Numbered from the stretch's first letter, positions 7,295-14,126 are shown. The stretch: DNA of 27,502 nt from Ruminococcus sp. (GCF_019417665.1 NZ_DXUU01000040.1:1-27502), one strand, 5' to 3'. Notes: generated by a model not told the origin, from the letters alone. Translations and numbers: made by a program.

Positions 7295-8041
7295 TTATTC
7301 TTCTTCAGGCAAATCTGAAAGATGATTTCTGCCTTTCTTCGGGCGATCTGTCCGTCGGTAGAGATAAGTGCCGTCCTCACTGATGCCAATACGTCCGTGT
7401 TTGGTCAGTTCCAGCACTGCCAGAAACAGGGCGACCCGTGCGGAACGCTCCCGAACATCTGCATAGATCTCGCCAAAATAAACATGCTCGTTGTGATACA
7501 CCTTCCGCATCACATAAACCACCTTGGACATCACAGAAACTACAGGCTGACTTACCACACGCTGAAGACGATCCCGGGCATTGTCCTGAGGTGCAAAACG
7601 TTTCTGCCCCATGGCATTCCAGGTCTCTAGCAAGACACAGGGCAAATGTGCTCTGGCATATGCCGGAGACACTTCTACAGGCATGGGCTTCCGGACAAAG
7701 ATCTGTCCGCCTACGAAACGCTGCGCCAGAAGCTGCGCCGCCTGTTTACAGAGCGCATATTCAATCAATGCGCCCTGGAGTGCTTGTTTTTCCTTCTGTG
7801 CTTCTTCCGGGCGGGGCAAAAGAGACGCTGTTTTAATATAAATCAGCCGTGCCGCCATTTCCAGAAATTCACCGGCAAGTTCCAGGTCCTGTTCCCGACA
7901 CTGATCCATATACGCCAGATATTGTTCCAGCAGACTGGAGATCTCAATATCGTAAATATTCAGCTTATGCTTGGAGATCAGGCTCAGGAGCAAGTCCATA
8001 GGGCCTTCAAAAACCTCCAGTTTAAATGAAATTGTCTGCAT
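7295..8041 (-). CDS. scpA: Segregation and condensation protein A
   Basis: A 248-residue kleisin ScpA: the N-terminal motif FKLEVFEGPMDLLLSLISKH, followed by LNIYDIEISSLLEQYL and EFLEMAARLIYIKTASLLPR. The C-terminal winged helix (FLAVLELTKHGRI) contacts SMC. It bridges the SMC heads and binds ScpB. It begins 4 nt after the protease stop codon, so the genes are probably translationally coupled, and it is followed by scpB. Confidence 0.96.
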   Translation of the reverse strand: MQTISFKLEVFEGPMDLLLSLISKHKLNIYDIEISSLLEQYLAYMDQCREQDLELAGEFLEMAARLIYIKTASLLPRPEEAQKEKQALQGALIEYALCKQAAQLLAQRFVGGQIFVRKPMPVEVSPAYARAHLPCVLLETWNAMGQKRFAPQDNARDRLQRVVSQPVVSVMSKVVYVMRKVYHNEHVYFGEIYADVRERSARVALFLAVLELTKHGRIGISEDGTYLYRRTDRPKKGRNHLSDLPEEE

Positions 8042-8045
8042 GAAT

Positions 8046-8723
8046 TCACATCACCATCTGCACCAATGTACCGATCCAATTCGTCGCCCAGATGAAAAAG
8101 TCTATGATCCAATCAGAGATCCAGCTGATGGGTATACTCAACACGCCGACCAGGATCAATACCCAAAGCACAATAGATAGGATCTGCTGGTGCTGCTGGA
8201 TCCACATGGATTTCTGATAGGGCAAAAGCATCATCAGTACCTTGGAGCCGTCCAGAGGCGGAACAGGGATCAGATTGAACACAGCAAGGCAAATATTTAC
8301 CGAAATAAAGCCGGATAAAAAATAATATAATGCAGTCGTTATCGTGCTGCTGCTTATTGCATAAAATGGGAAAACGATCTGGAGCGCAACTACACCTACA
8401 AATGCTGCCAGCAAATTGGAAAATGGACCGGCAAGGGATGTCCAGATGATGCCGCGCCGGGGATTATTCATGCGTGCCGGATTGATCGGCACCGGCTTTG
8501 CCCAGCCGAAGCCAGTCAGAAGCAAGAGAACAGAGCCGAACGGGTCCAGGTGTGCAACGGGATTCAAAGTAAGACGGCCGCTGGCTTCTGCAGTATCATC
8601 ACCGCATTTCCGGGCAACCCAGCCGTGGGCAAACTCGTGAAGCGGCAGTATCAGCAAAATGATAACGACACGTGCCAGAATGGTATAACGATCCAAATGT
8701 AAAAAGTTGTTGATAATTCCCAT
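8046..8723 (-). CDS. Site-2 protease family (M50) membrane metalloprotease
   Basis: A 225-residue integral membrane protein of the minimal M50B type, without a PDZ domain. The zinc motif HEFAH is at residues 29-33 within the first hydrophobic segment. NPVAHLDPFG follows at about 54-63. The third ligand motif NLIPVPPLDG (Asp158) lies in a later membrane segment. Homologues cut substrates within the membrane; the substrate here is unknown. It is the first gene of the operon with scpA and scpB. ATG 8723 has AGGAAGG at 6 nt, and a promoter lies about 60 bp upstream. Confidence 0.94.
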   Translation of the reverse strand: MGIINNFLHLDRYTILARVVIILLILPLHEFAHGWVARKCGDDTAEASGRLTLNPVAHLDPFGSVLLLLTGFGWAKPVPINPARMNNPRRGIIWTSLAGPFSNLLAAFVGVVALQIVFPFYAISSSTITTALYYFLSGFISVNICLAVFNLIPVPPLDGSKVLMMLLPYQKSMWIQQHQQILSIVLWVLILVGVLSIPISWISDWIIDFFIWATNWIGTLVQMVM

Positions 8724-8782
8724 GCAAGCCTTCCTTTCTGCGGTACTTTCCGCACCCGTATTGAAATGATGGTATGAGTACT

Positions 8783-8811
8783 ATTATACATGATTGCACC
8801 CTGAATTTCAA
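8783..8811 (-). promoter_or_regulatory. Promoter of the protease-scpAB-metA operon
   Basis: Read on the minus strand, TTGAAA (8811-8806), a 17-bp spacer and TATAAT (8788-8783). The leader to the first gene is about 55 nt. No other good promoter was found before metA, so all eight genes may share it. Confidence 0.82.
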
Positions 8812-9005
8812 GTCTATTTTGATACATCCCTTAAAATTTTCAGTTTTGTTTTTCTTTCCCTGAAAAATATCTGTTTCTCCGTTATATCGTATTTCATGAA
8901 AAGAAAGTCAAATCGTGTATTATCATGGATTATAGAGCGGATGAGCAAAATAGTTTTAAGATTTCTATGCTTTGAAAAAATATTCGAAAGATTCGAAGAA
9001 AAAGC
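8812..9005. other. AT-rich gap with no gene seen
   Basis: This stretch lies between two diverging promoters. It has a 7-bp inverted repeat TTTTCAG/CTGAAAA (about 8838-8867) and two ATTCGAA motifs near 8981-8998. Open frames here lack ribosome binding sites and family features. Confidence 0.5.
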
Positions 9006-9034
9006 TTGCATTTTTCGGAAAAATCTGATAGAAT
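9006..9034 (+). promoter_or_regulatory. Promoter of rpmB
   Basis: TTGCAT (9006-9011), a 17-bp spacer and TAGAAT (9029-9034). TGA directly before the -10 box gives an extended -10. The predicted leader is about 65 nt. Confidence 0.8.
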
Positions 9035-9053
9035 AGATATGTTAGTTTGCGGG

Positions 9054-9070
9054 CTGCCCAAGGGGGGCAG
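9054..9070 (+). promoter_or_regulatory. Leader hairpin upstream of rpmB
   Basis: CTGCCC (9054-9059) pairs with GGGCAG (9065-9070) across a short G-rich loop, inside the 5' untranslated region. A role in ribosomal-protein feedback is possible but unproven. Confidence 0.35.
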
Positions 9071-9106
9071 TTTGGCATGCAAGCTCGTGTAAGGAGGTGC
9101 AGTAGG

Positions 9107-9292
9107 ATGGCTAAATGTGAAATTTGCGGAAAGGGTGTTACCTTCGGTATCAAGGTTTCTCACTCCCACAGACGCTCGAACAGAACATGGAAGCCGAACG
9201 TAAAGCGTGTAAAAGCGATTGTGAAGGGAACTCCTTGTCATATGTACGTTTGCTCCAGATGCCTGCGCTCCGGCAAAGTAGAACGTGCGTAA
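9107..9292 (+). CDS. rpmB: 50S ribosomal protein bL28
   Basis: A 61-residue large-subunit protein starting MAKCEICGKGVTFG. Four cysteines, C4/C7 and C49/C52 (CSRC), mark it as the zinc-binding form. The basic middle (HRRSNRTWKPNVKRVKAIVK) is typical of L28. The start is ATG 9107, preceded by a perfect AAGGAGG at 9 nt; the frame is open further upstream, but that extension has no family similarity. The gene is monocistronic, with its own promoter and terminator. Confidence 0.97.
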   Translation: MAKCEICGKGVTFGIKVSHSHRRSNRTWKPNVKRVKAIVKGTPCHMYVCSRCLRSGKVERA

Positions 9293-9315
9293 GGTCTCTG
9301 TTTACATGAAAAATC

Positions 9316-9357
9316 ACCGGAAGATGATAGCGAAAAGCTATTGTTTTCCGGTTTTTT
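9316..9357 (+). terminator. Terminator of rpmB
   Basis: ACCGGAA (9316-9322) pairs with TTCCGGT and an inner GATAGC pairs with GCTAT across a GAAAA loop, followed by TTTTTT. It ends 65 bp after the rpmB stop. Confidence 0.88.
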
Positions 9358-9454
9358 CTGTTTCTGGCAGTAAACTGCTCCTCATTTGCCCGGCATTCTT
9401 CCGTGTTCCTTCAAAACAGTTCAAAACATCCCAGGATTTTTTGTGAAAATTCCC

Positions 9455-9483
9455 TTGCTTTTTTTTACGGAATGTGGTATACT
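9455..9483 (+). promoter_or_regulatory. Promoter of the SseB-family gene
   Basis: TTGCTT (9455-9460), a 17-bp spacer and TATACT (9478-9483), with an extended -10 (TGG just upstream). Expected transcription start is near 9490. Confidence 0.75.
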
Positions 9484-9564
9484 AACAATATCCCTGTAAA
9501 TATCTGCGAAACAAACGGCGCAGTACCATTTCCGGGCGATAATTTTTGGATGAGGTGAACCGAA

Positions 9565-10752
9565 TTGGCACAACTGAAAAAACCCACGATCAAAAACCCA
9601 ACTCTGGTTGCCACAATGGCAGAGTTTAAACAACAGCAAAACAAACAGACAGAACAAGCAATGCTGGACGCAATCAAAGAAGCATCCTTTATTGCACCGA
9701 TCTCTCTGCGTAATTCCCTCGACGAGGTTGAACCGGATGAAAATGGTCAGCGCCAGCTCCAGGCATCCCTGACGGCAGTCTCCAACAAGGATGGTGCAAA
9801 GTTCTTCCCCGCTTTCACAGACTGGCTGGAATTCCTCAAGTGGAAAAATGACCCGGAAGCAGAAACCATGGTAATTACATTTGACCAGTACTGCGATATT
9901 CTGCTCAAGCAGAATATTGATATCCGCGGCATCGTAATCAACCCAGCTGAAGCGAATATTGTTCTCCAGCGCAATAAAATGGCAGAAATGAAGGGCATTC
10001 AGCTGAATCAGACTCAGGCAAACCCCAATCGCTCTATCACTGCATTGTTCGGCGCTGAAAAAATCACAAACCCGGATGTAGTCATCGCAGCCGCCAAGCT
10101 GAAAGAAGAAAAATCCGGAAAGGCACAGAACGAATTGTTCGATGCAATGCGCAAGGCTCGTTTCGTTGCTCCGGTGCTGATGGAACTGCCCAAGTCTGCA
10201 AAAGCAGGCGAAAAAGTCAGTGCACAAGCTGAATTTATCATGATCAATCACGATGATAAAAAGTACATGCCCCTGTTCACCAGCCTATCGGAACTGCAAA
10301 AATGGGTGGGCGCACCTTCTTGCAAGGCCGTTCCCATGTCTATGGCAAACTATACTGCCATGCTTTCCGACCAGCGCAGCACAGCTGCTGGCATTGTTCT
10401 GGATCCCTTTACCATGGGGCTGTCTTTCAGCAAGGAACAGGCAATTGCCATCCAGCCTCAGCTTGTTTTACAAGATTTGAAAAATATTCCTATGGACATG
10501 GTTGGCGAACTGAAAGAACACTTCAAGGGCATCCCGGAAGTCAAGACCGCCTATCTGAATGGTGTCAAGGCAAACAGTACTGATGGCTACATCGTCATTC
10601 TGGATTTGACTCCTAAGGCAGATGTCCGTGCCATTGCAGACGGAACTGCTGAGATCGCTAAGAAATACAACAGCCCTTGCGCTGTAGCTCCGCTGAACTC
10701 GCCTATTGGCCAGAAAGCCACAGAGGGCAAGGTACCTTTCTACGAAGCATAA
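9565..10752 (+). CDS. SseB-family protein with duplicated N-terminal domain
   Basis: A soluble 395-residue protein with no signal peptide. It has two copies of an SseB N-terminal-type domain, residues about 25-155 (FFPAFTDWLEFLKW, then DIRGIVINP) and about 185-300 (YMPLFTSLSELQKW, then AAGIVLDP). The C-terminal SseB-type domain (about 305-395) ends KVPFYEA. SseB-type proteins are poorly understood; in Escherichia coli sseB is linked to serine sensitivity. The start is TTG 9565 with GAGGTG at 7 nt; the ATG at 9550 is followed at once by an in-frame stop. It has its own promoter and terminator. The duplication is read from sequence similarity, and no reaction can be assigned. Confidence 0.82.
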   Translation: MAQLKKPTIKNPTLVATMAEFKQQQNKQTEQAMLDAIKEASFIAPISLRNSLDEVEPDENGQRQLQASLTAVSNKDGAKFFPAFTDWLEFLKWKNDPEAETMVITFDQYCDILLKQNIDIRGIVINPAEANIVLQRNKMAEMKGIQLNQTQANPNRSITALFGAEKITNPDVVIAAAKLKEEKSGKAQNELFDAMRKARFVAPVLMELPKSAKAGEKVSAQAEFIMINHDDKKYMPLFTSLSELQKWVGAPSCKAVPMSMANYTAMLSDQRSTAAGIVLDPFTMGLSFSKEQAIAIQPQLVLQDLKNIPMDMVGELKEHFKGIPEVKTAYLNGVKANSTDGYIVILDLTPKADVRAIADGTAEIAKKYNSPCAVAPLNSPIGQKATEGKVPFYEA

Positions 10753-10773
10753 CACCGTATTGATTTTCACATA

Positions 10774-10815
10774 AAAAGCGAACCGCCTCCGGTGAATACC
10801 GAAAGGCGGTTTTTG
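10774..10815. terminator. Bidirectional terminator between SseB gene and PIN gene
   Basis: ACCGCCT (10782-10788) pairs with AGGCGGT (10804-10810), followed by TTTTT and preceded by an AAAAA run. The two genes converge on it. Confidence 0.85.
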
Positions 10816-10824
10816 ATTTTTGTT

Positions 10825-11547
10825 TTACTGTTCCGCGGTTAATTCCCGCAAAGCGTTAAAAGAAGGTTTTAGCTTGTGATAAATCTCCTTCACCTGTTTT
10901 CCATCATGATAATATCTTGACAGCAGATTATTCAGTGACAAAAGATCCTCAGACGCCGTCAGAATAGCGCAGATACGATTGACCACCTGTTTGTCCTCCG
11001 TTTCCAGCAGTTCCTTCACACGTGCTCGAAGTGCCTTCGAGAACACCACAACAGCGCCGTTTTTCTTTTTAGCGGCAGGAGCAGACTGTTCCTCCTGTGT
11101 TGCCTCCTTTGCAGCTTCTTCCAGCATCTGTGCCGTATTCACTGCCGAAACACCATCAAGAGCATTTTCAATGGTAGCACAAATAGACAAGGATGCGCCG
11201 CCTTCCTGCAAATATTGGGCAAAAAACGTCAGATCCAAATCAAAATCCGTGTCCTTACTAATAATATACAGCGGTTCTTTGGGACGGCTGCCCACCAGGT
11301 AGCCGATATACATGGAGAGCTGAAGATCCAGTGCATTCTTCACCGTATTTTTCCGAGTAGAAAGGGCTGTAACCTCCATCAGGCGCAAGACTGCACGGCA
11401 GGAGATCAAACGGCGATGCAGTTCAAATGTCAGACCACAGCGGTTCTGGGTATAGAAAATCACAACCTCATCCGTCTTTTTCAGCCGTTCCAGCCCCGTC
11501 AGTCCCTCAATATATACATTCTCATAATCAACCAGGTAAATTGCCAT
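10825..11547 (-). CDS. PIN-like domain protein (putative RNase)
   Basis: A 240-residue soluble protein. The first about 130 residues look like a PIN/NYN nuclease fold: Asp7 with E9 and N10 in YLVDYENV, Asp74 in NALDLQLSMYIGYL, and Asp99, Asp101 and Asp103 in IISKDTDFD. These acidic residues would bind metal for RNA cleavage. A Lys/Ala-rich linker (about 145-165) leads to an alpha-helical C-terminal part (RVKELLETEDKQVVNRICAI) that could bind nucleic acid. It is not obviously a toxin: no antitoxin gene lies beside it. AGGAGG lies 5 nt before ATG 11547. No clear promoter of its own is seen; read-through from the tRNA operon upstream is possible. Confidence 0.72.
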   Translation of the reverse strand: MAIYLVDYENVYIEGLTGLERLKKTDEVVIFYTQNRCGLTFELHRRLISCRAVLRLMEVTALSTRKNTVKNALDLQLSMYIGYLVGSRPKEPLYIISKDTDFDLDLTFFAQYLQEGGASLSICATIENALDGVSAVNTAQMLEEAAKEATQEEQSAPAAKKKNGAVVVFSKALRARVKELLETEDKQVVNRICAILTASEDLLSLNNLLSRYYHDGKQVKEIYHKLKPSFNALRELTAEQ

Positions 11548-11603
11548 CGTTTCCTCCTGCGGCTCTTCTCATTTCATATACTGTAAAAAATAGTTATAGA
11601 TAT

Positions 11604-11631
11604 AAAAAAAGAGAACGCCCAATGCGTTCTC
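11604..11631 (-). terminator. Terminator of the Val-Asp-Gly-Cys tRNA operon
   Basis: On the minus strand GAGAACGC and GCGTTCTC form a perfect 8-bp stem with a 5-nt loop, followed by seven T. It starts 10 bp after the tRNA-Cys 3' end. Confidence 0.9.
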
Positions 11632-11640
11632 GCTGCACTT

Positions 11641-11715
11641 TGGAGGCGCCATCCAGATTTGAACTGGAGAATCAGGGTGTTGCAGACCCTTGCCTTACCA
11701 CTTGGCTATAGCGCC
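11641..11715 (-). tRNA. tRNA-Cys (GCA)
   Basis: A full cloverleaf: acceptor GGCGCTA/TGGCGCC, anticodon stem AGGGT/ACCCT with loop CTGCAAC, T arm TCCAG/CTGGA. The discriminator is U73, as expected for Cys, and the 3' CCA is encoded. Last gene of the four-tRNA operon. Confidence 0.96.
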
Positions 11716-11718
11716 GTT

Positions 11719-11794
11719 TGGAGCGGATTACGAGGCTCGAACTCGCTACCTCCACCTTGGCAAGGTGGCGCTCTACCAGATGAGCTAAATCCGC
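11719..11794 (-). tRNA. tRNA-Gly (GCC)
   Basis: A full cloverleaf with acceptor GCGGATT/AATCCGC, anticodon loop TTGCCAA and encoded TCCA end. Third gene of the operon, 3 bp from tRNA-Cys. Confidence 0.96.
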
Positions 11795-11796
11795 AT

Positions 11797-11873
11797 TGGC
11801 GACCCGGATGAGGTTCGAACTCACGACCTCCGCCGTGACAGGGCGGCGTTCTAACCAGCTGAACTACCGGGCC
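11797..11873 (-). tRNA. tRNA-Asp (GTC)
   Basis: A full cloverleaf with acceptor GGCCCGG/CCGGGTC, anticodon stem CCGCC/GGCGG around CTGTCAC, discriminator G and encoded CCA. Second gene of the operon, 2 bp from tRNA-Gly. Confidence 0.96.
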
Positions 11874-11876
11874 ATG

Positions 11877-11952
11877 TGGTGGAAACTATAGGGCTCGAAC
11901 CTATGACCCTCTGCTTGTAAGGCAGATGCTCTCCCAGCTGAGCTAAGCTTCC
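11877..11952 (-). tRNA. tRNA-Val (TAC)
   Basis: A full cloverleaf with acceptor GGAAGCT/AGTTTCC, anticodon stem TCTGC/GCAGA around CTTACAA, discriminator A and encoded CCA. First gene of the operon. Confidence 0.96.
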
Positions 11953-11993
11953 ATCCATTCTTTTCAGCATCGCATCTCTCAGCGACGTATATT

Positions 11994-12022
11994 ATTATAC
12001 ACCATCTCAGATGATTTGTCAA
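11994..12022 (-). promoter_or_regulatory. Consensus promoter of the four-tRNA operon
   Basis: On the minus strand, TTGACA (12022-12017), a 17-bp spacer and TATAAT (11999-11994), a perfect consensus as expected for stable RNA. Between this promoter and 12160 only AT-rich sequence with CCGAAA repeats (about 12050-12080) is seen; no gene. Confidence 0.93.
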
Positions 12023-12164
12023 GGCTTTTTTCAAAATTTTTTCAAGCCCCCGAAATCCGAAAAAGTACCGAAATTACGTGGAATTTTCGACTCTCCTTAA
12101 TCGTTTACAGAAAGTTAATATATAGATAGGGAGAAAAATTTACGTCCCAGGATCCGTCAGACAC

Positions 12165-12202
12165 AAAAAAACTGCCTGCACCCCACGGATACAAACAGTT
12201 TT
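12165..12202 (-). terminator. Terminator of the lipoprotein gene
   Basis: On the minus strand AAAACTGTTTGTA pairs with TGCAGGCAGTTTT, using some G-U pairs, around a 9-nt loop. It is followed by a T-run, 25 bp after the lipoprotein stop. Confidence 0.8.
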
Positions 12203-12227
12203 CTTATATTGGTACAAAAATCAAAAA

Positions 12228-13004
12228 TTACATACCAGAGACAGTAAAGTTTACCTCGATGGTTGTCCAGTCGCCAATCGCAGACGGATCCAGAATGGTT
12301 GCAGAATAATCTGCCTTGTTGGCCAGATCTGCAATGTTGCCCTCTGCGCTTCTTGCATCGCCCGGCAGACTGTCATCCGGAACCCACTCGTTGAAGATGT
12401 TAGAACGGATATTATTGTGCTTTGTGCCGTCGATCTCAGTCTCTTCGGTGTTGGTGAAGCTCTTCTTGGTCAGCGGAATCTCTGTGCCGTCAACCTTAAC
12501 AGCAGTTACATCAATAACTGCGTTCGGAGTTGCATCTGCGCCGTCCATAATCTGAACAGCCATGAAGGCGGTACCGTTTGCAATCAGTTCACCGTTAACG
12601 TCACCAGTTGCATCATAACGAATTGAGTTGGTGTCAACAGTAACACTGACAGTGTAGTCACCATTTCCGGTGATCGGTACAACGCCGGCATCATAAGTCA
12701 GATAATCTGCGTCGCTGCCGGTGTACTGAAGCCACCACTGACCGTCAGCCATACTCAGATAAGCATCACCAGACTGCGGTACAACAGCTTCTTCGAAATC
12801 ACCAGTCTGAACCTGCTGAGGTGCAGAGCTTTCTTCTGCTGCGGACTCTTCTTCACTAGACTCTTCCTCGCTGGATTCCTCTGCGCTGGACTCAGCTTTG
12901 CTGGAAGATTCTGAGCCGGATTCAGACTCGTCGCATGCTGTGAAAGCAGCACACATCATAGCGGATGCCAGCAAAAATGCCAGGATCTTTTTTGTTTTCA
13001 ACAT
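12228..13004 (-). CDS. Secreted lipoprotein with Ser/Glu-rich linker
   Basis: A 258-residue protein with a lipoprotein signal peptide: Lys-rich start, hydrophobic core ILAFLLASAMMCAA and lipobox FTAC with Cys24. Residues about 25-62 are an acidic Ser/Glu linker with SSEEE repeats. Residues about 70-258 form a compact domain rich in predicted beta strands (DGQWWLQYTG, GNGDYTVSVTVDT, FMAVQIMDG, DWTTIEVNFTVSG). The layout resembles carbohydrate-binding beta-sandwich modules on ruminococcal surface proteins, but I do not recognise a named family. It is probably anchored on the outer face of the membrane. The start is ATG 13004 with GAGGAAAT upstream. It has its own promoter, a 5' hairpin and a terminator, so it is likely monocistronic. 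Confidence 0.8.
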   Translation of the reverse strand: MLKTKKILAFLLASAMMCAAFTACDESESGSESSSKAESSAEESSEEESSEEESAAEESSAPQQVQTGDFEEAVVPQSGDAYLSMADGQWWLQYTGSDADYLTYDAGVVPITGNGDYTVSVTVDTNSIRYDATGDVNGELIANGTAFMAVQIMDGADATPNAVIDVTAVKVDGTEIPLTKKSFTNTEETEIDGTKHNNIRSNIFNEWVPDDSLPGDARSAEGNIADLANKADYSATILDPSAIGDWTTIEVNFTVSGM

Positions 13005-13038
13005 ATTATTTCCTCATTTCCTCAAATAAAAATGTTTG

Positions 13039-13067
13039 TGTGCAGACCATACCCTACAATCTGCACA
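13039..13067 (-). promoter_or_regulatory. 5' leader hairpin of the lipoprotein mRNA
   Basis: Perfect 8-bp inverted repeat TGTGCAGA/TCTGCACA around a 13-nt loop, just after the predicted transcription start. No T-run follows. It may stabilise the mRNA or bind a regulator. Confidence 0.5.
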
Positions 13068-13075
13068 TTATAATT

Positions 13076-13104
13076 ATCATACTAAATTTCAGCACCGGAT
13101 GCAA
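13076..13104 (-). promoter_or_regulatory. Promoter of the lipoprotein gene
   Basis: On the minus strand, TTGCAT (13104-13099), a 17-bp spacer and TATGAT (13081-13076). A second TATAAT lies 8 bp further downstream without a matching -35. Confidence 0.65.
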
Positions 13105-13212
13105 GATGTTTTTTGCACAAACTTCACACCACATTCCTCTTTTGGTTTTGTATAAAGCGCTGATTTTCTGTAAAAAACCGTTCCCATCTTGCAATAATCA
13201 ACAATATACTTA

Positions 13213-13701
13213 TTACAACGTGTGATAAAAGATCATCGTATCCACATATGTTCCGTCTTTTCGTCGGAAACCTCCAGGAAGCTCTCCTACTTTCACAAAT
13301 CCCAACTTTTCATAGAGCCGCACTGCACGGTCATTGCCTTTTACGACTACATTGAATACCAGCAGCCGATAGTCCAGTCTTTTTGCCTGTTCCAGAGAAT
13401 GCTGCACCAAGCACTCTCCGATATGCAAGCCACGCAGTTCCGAACGGACTGCATAGCTGGCATTGGCGTGATGACCACATCTGCCCACATTGTTGGGGTG
13501 AAGAATATACAGCCCAACCACCTGTCCCTTATAGTACGCCACGCCCACAAAATCCTGCTTCGAAAAAAACGCATCCGCTTCTTGCTCTGTCATAGGTGTC
13601 TCCTGAGGAAATGCGTTTCCCTCTTCCACTACTTCGTTCCAGACTTCTATAATTCCTGCCAAATCTTTTTTCGAATAAGGCACAATTTTCAATTCGTCCA
13701 T
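13213..13701 (-). CDS. GNAT family N-acetyltransferase
   Basis: A 162-residue acetyltransferase starting MDELKIVPYSKKDL. The acetyl-CoA binding region is visible as SYAVRSELRGLHIGECLVQH (about residues 90-109), followed by LLVFNVVVKGNDRAVRLYEKLGF, the typical GNAT C-terminal half. The overall pattern, with EVVEEGNAFPQETPMT near the start, resembles the amino-acid or phosphinothricin acetyltransferase branch; the substrate is unknown. ATG 13701 has AGGAGAGG at about 9 nt. An in-frame extension to 13776 was rejected because it runs through the tRNA terminator and has no family similarity. Confidence 0.86.
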   Translation of the reverse strand: MDELKIVPYSKKDLAGIIEVWNEVVEEGNAFPQETPMTEQEADAFFSKQDFVGVAYYKGQVVGLYILHPNNVGRCGHHANASYAVRSELRGLHIGECLVQHSLEQAKRLDYRLLVFNVVVKGNDRAVRLYEKLGFVKVGELPGGFRRKDGTYVDTMIFYHTL

Positions 13702-13735
13702 TTTCGGAATCCTCTCCTTTCTACTTTTGAAGCAC

Positions 13736-13779
13736 AAAAAAATCACGTAATCCAATGGCAGCTGCACATGGATCACGTG
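13736..13779 (-). terminator. Terminator of the Thr-Gly tRNA operon
   Basis: On the minus strand CACGTGATCCA pairs with TGGATTACGTG, with one mismatch, around a loop containing CAGCTG, followed by seven T. It lies just downstream of tRNA-Gly and before the GNAT gene. Confidence 0.8.
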
Positions 13780-13794
13780 TTTTCACATTCTATC

Positions 13795-13868
13795 TGGAGC
13801 GAGCGACGAGAATCGAACTCGCAACCTCAGCTTGGGAAGCTGATGTTTTACCACTAAACTACGCTCGC
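13795..13868 (-). tRNA. tRNA-Gly (CCC)
   Basis: A full cloverleaf with acceptor GCGAGCG/CGCTCGC, anticodon stem TCAGC/GCTGA around TTCCCAA, and encoded TCCA end. It would read GGG codons. Confidence 0.95.
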
Positions 13869-13872
13869 AGGC

Positions 13873-13888
13873 TCTGCGTATACGCAGA
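13873..13888. repeat. 16-bp perfect palindrome between two tRNA genes
   Basis: TCTGCGTATACGCAGA lies in the 25-bp spacer between tRNA-Thr and tRNA-Gly. In the transcript it would form a hairpin and may guide RNase processing. No T-run follows on the minus strand. Confidence 0.55.
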
Positions 13889-13893
13889 AAAAT

Positions 13894-13969
13894 TGGAGCT
13901 GGAAACGTGACTTGAACACGCGACCTGCGCATTACGAATGCGCTGCTCTACCAACTGAGCTATTCCAGC
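13894..13969 (-). tRNA. tRNA-Thr (CGT)
   Basis: A full cloverleaf with acceptor GCTGGAA/TTCCAGC, anticodon stem GCGCA/TGCGC around TTCGTAA, and encoded TCCA end. It would read ACG codons. First gene of the two-tRNA operon. Confidence 0.95.
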
Positions 13970-14030
13970 AGTTCCAATATCTAGTAAATAAAATTAAATC
14001 AAAACAGCTCCAGAAGAAAAGTACTTTTTT

Positions 14031-14058
14031 ATTATACCACATTTTCGTCGTTTGTCAA
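14031..14058 (-). promoter_or_regulatory. Promoter of the Thr-Gly tRNA operon
   Basis: On the minus strand, TTGACA (14058-14053), a 16-bp spacer and TATAAT (14036-14031), with TGG before the -10 (extended -10). Confidence 0.88.
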
Positions 14059-14097
14059 GAGGTTTCAAAAAAATTATCAAAAAAATCAAAAATCCAA

Positions 14098-14126
14098 TTG
14101 AAATCTGAAAACGGATGTGTTATAAT
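14098..14126 (+). promoter_or_regulatory. Upstream copy of duplicated promoter (P1)
   Basis: TTGAAA (14098-14103), a 17-bp spacer and TATAAT (14121-14126), with TGT before the -10. It closely resembles P2 at 14254-14282, including flanking sequence. A transcript from here would have a leader of about 190 nt. Confidence 0.72.

Noticed and set aside
8794..9036. 80-codon plus-strand frame upstream of rpmB
   Set aside because: It overlaps two promoters, is rich in Phe, Lys and Ile as expected by chance in AT-rich DNA, and has no ribosome binding site.
10825..11547. Toxin of a toxin-antitoxin pair
   Set aside because: No small antitoxin frame lies upstream or downstream, and at 240 residues the protein is longer than VapC toxins.
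13702..13776. N-terminal extension of the GNAT protein
   Set aside because: It crosses the tRNA operon terminator, has no ribosome binding site and does not resemble the GNAT family; ATG 13701 has a good site.
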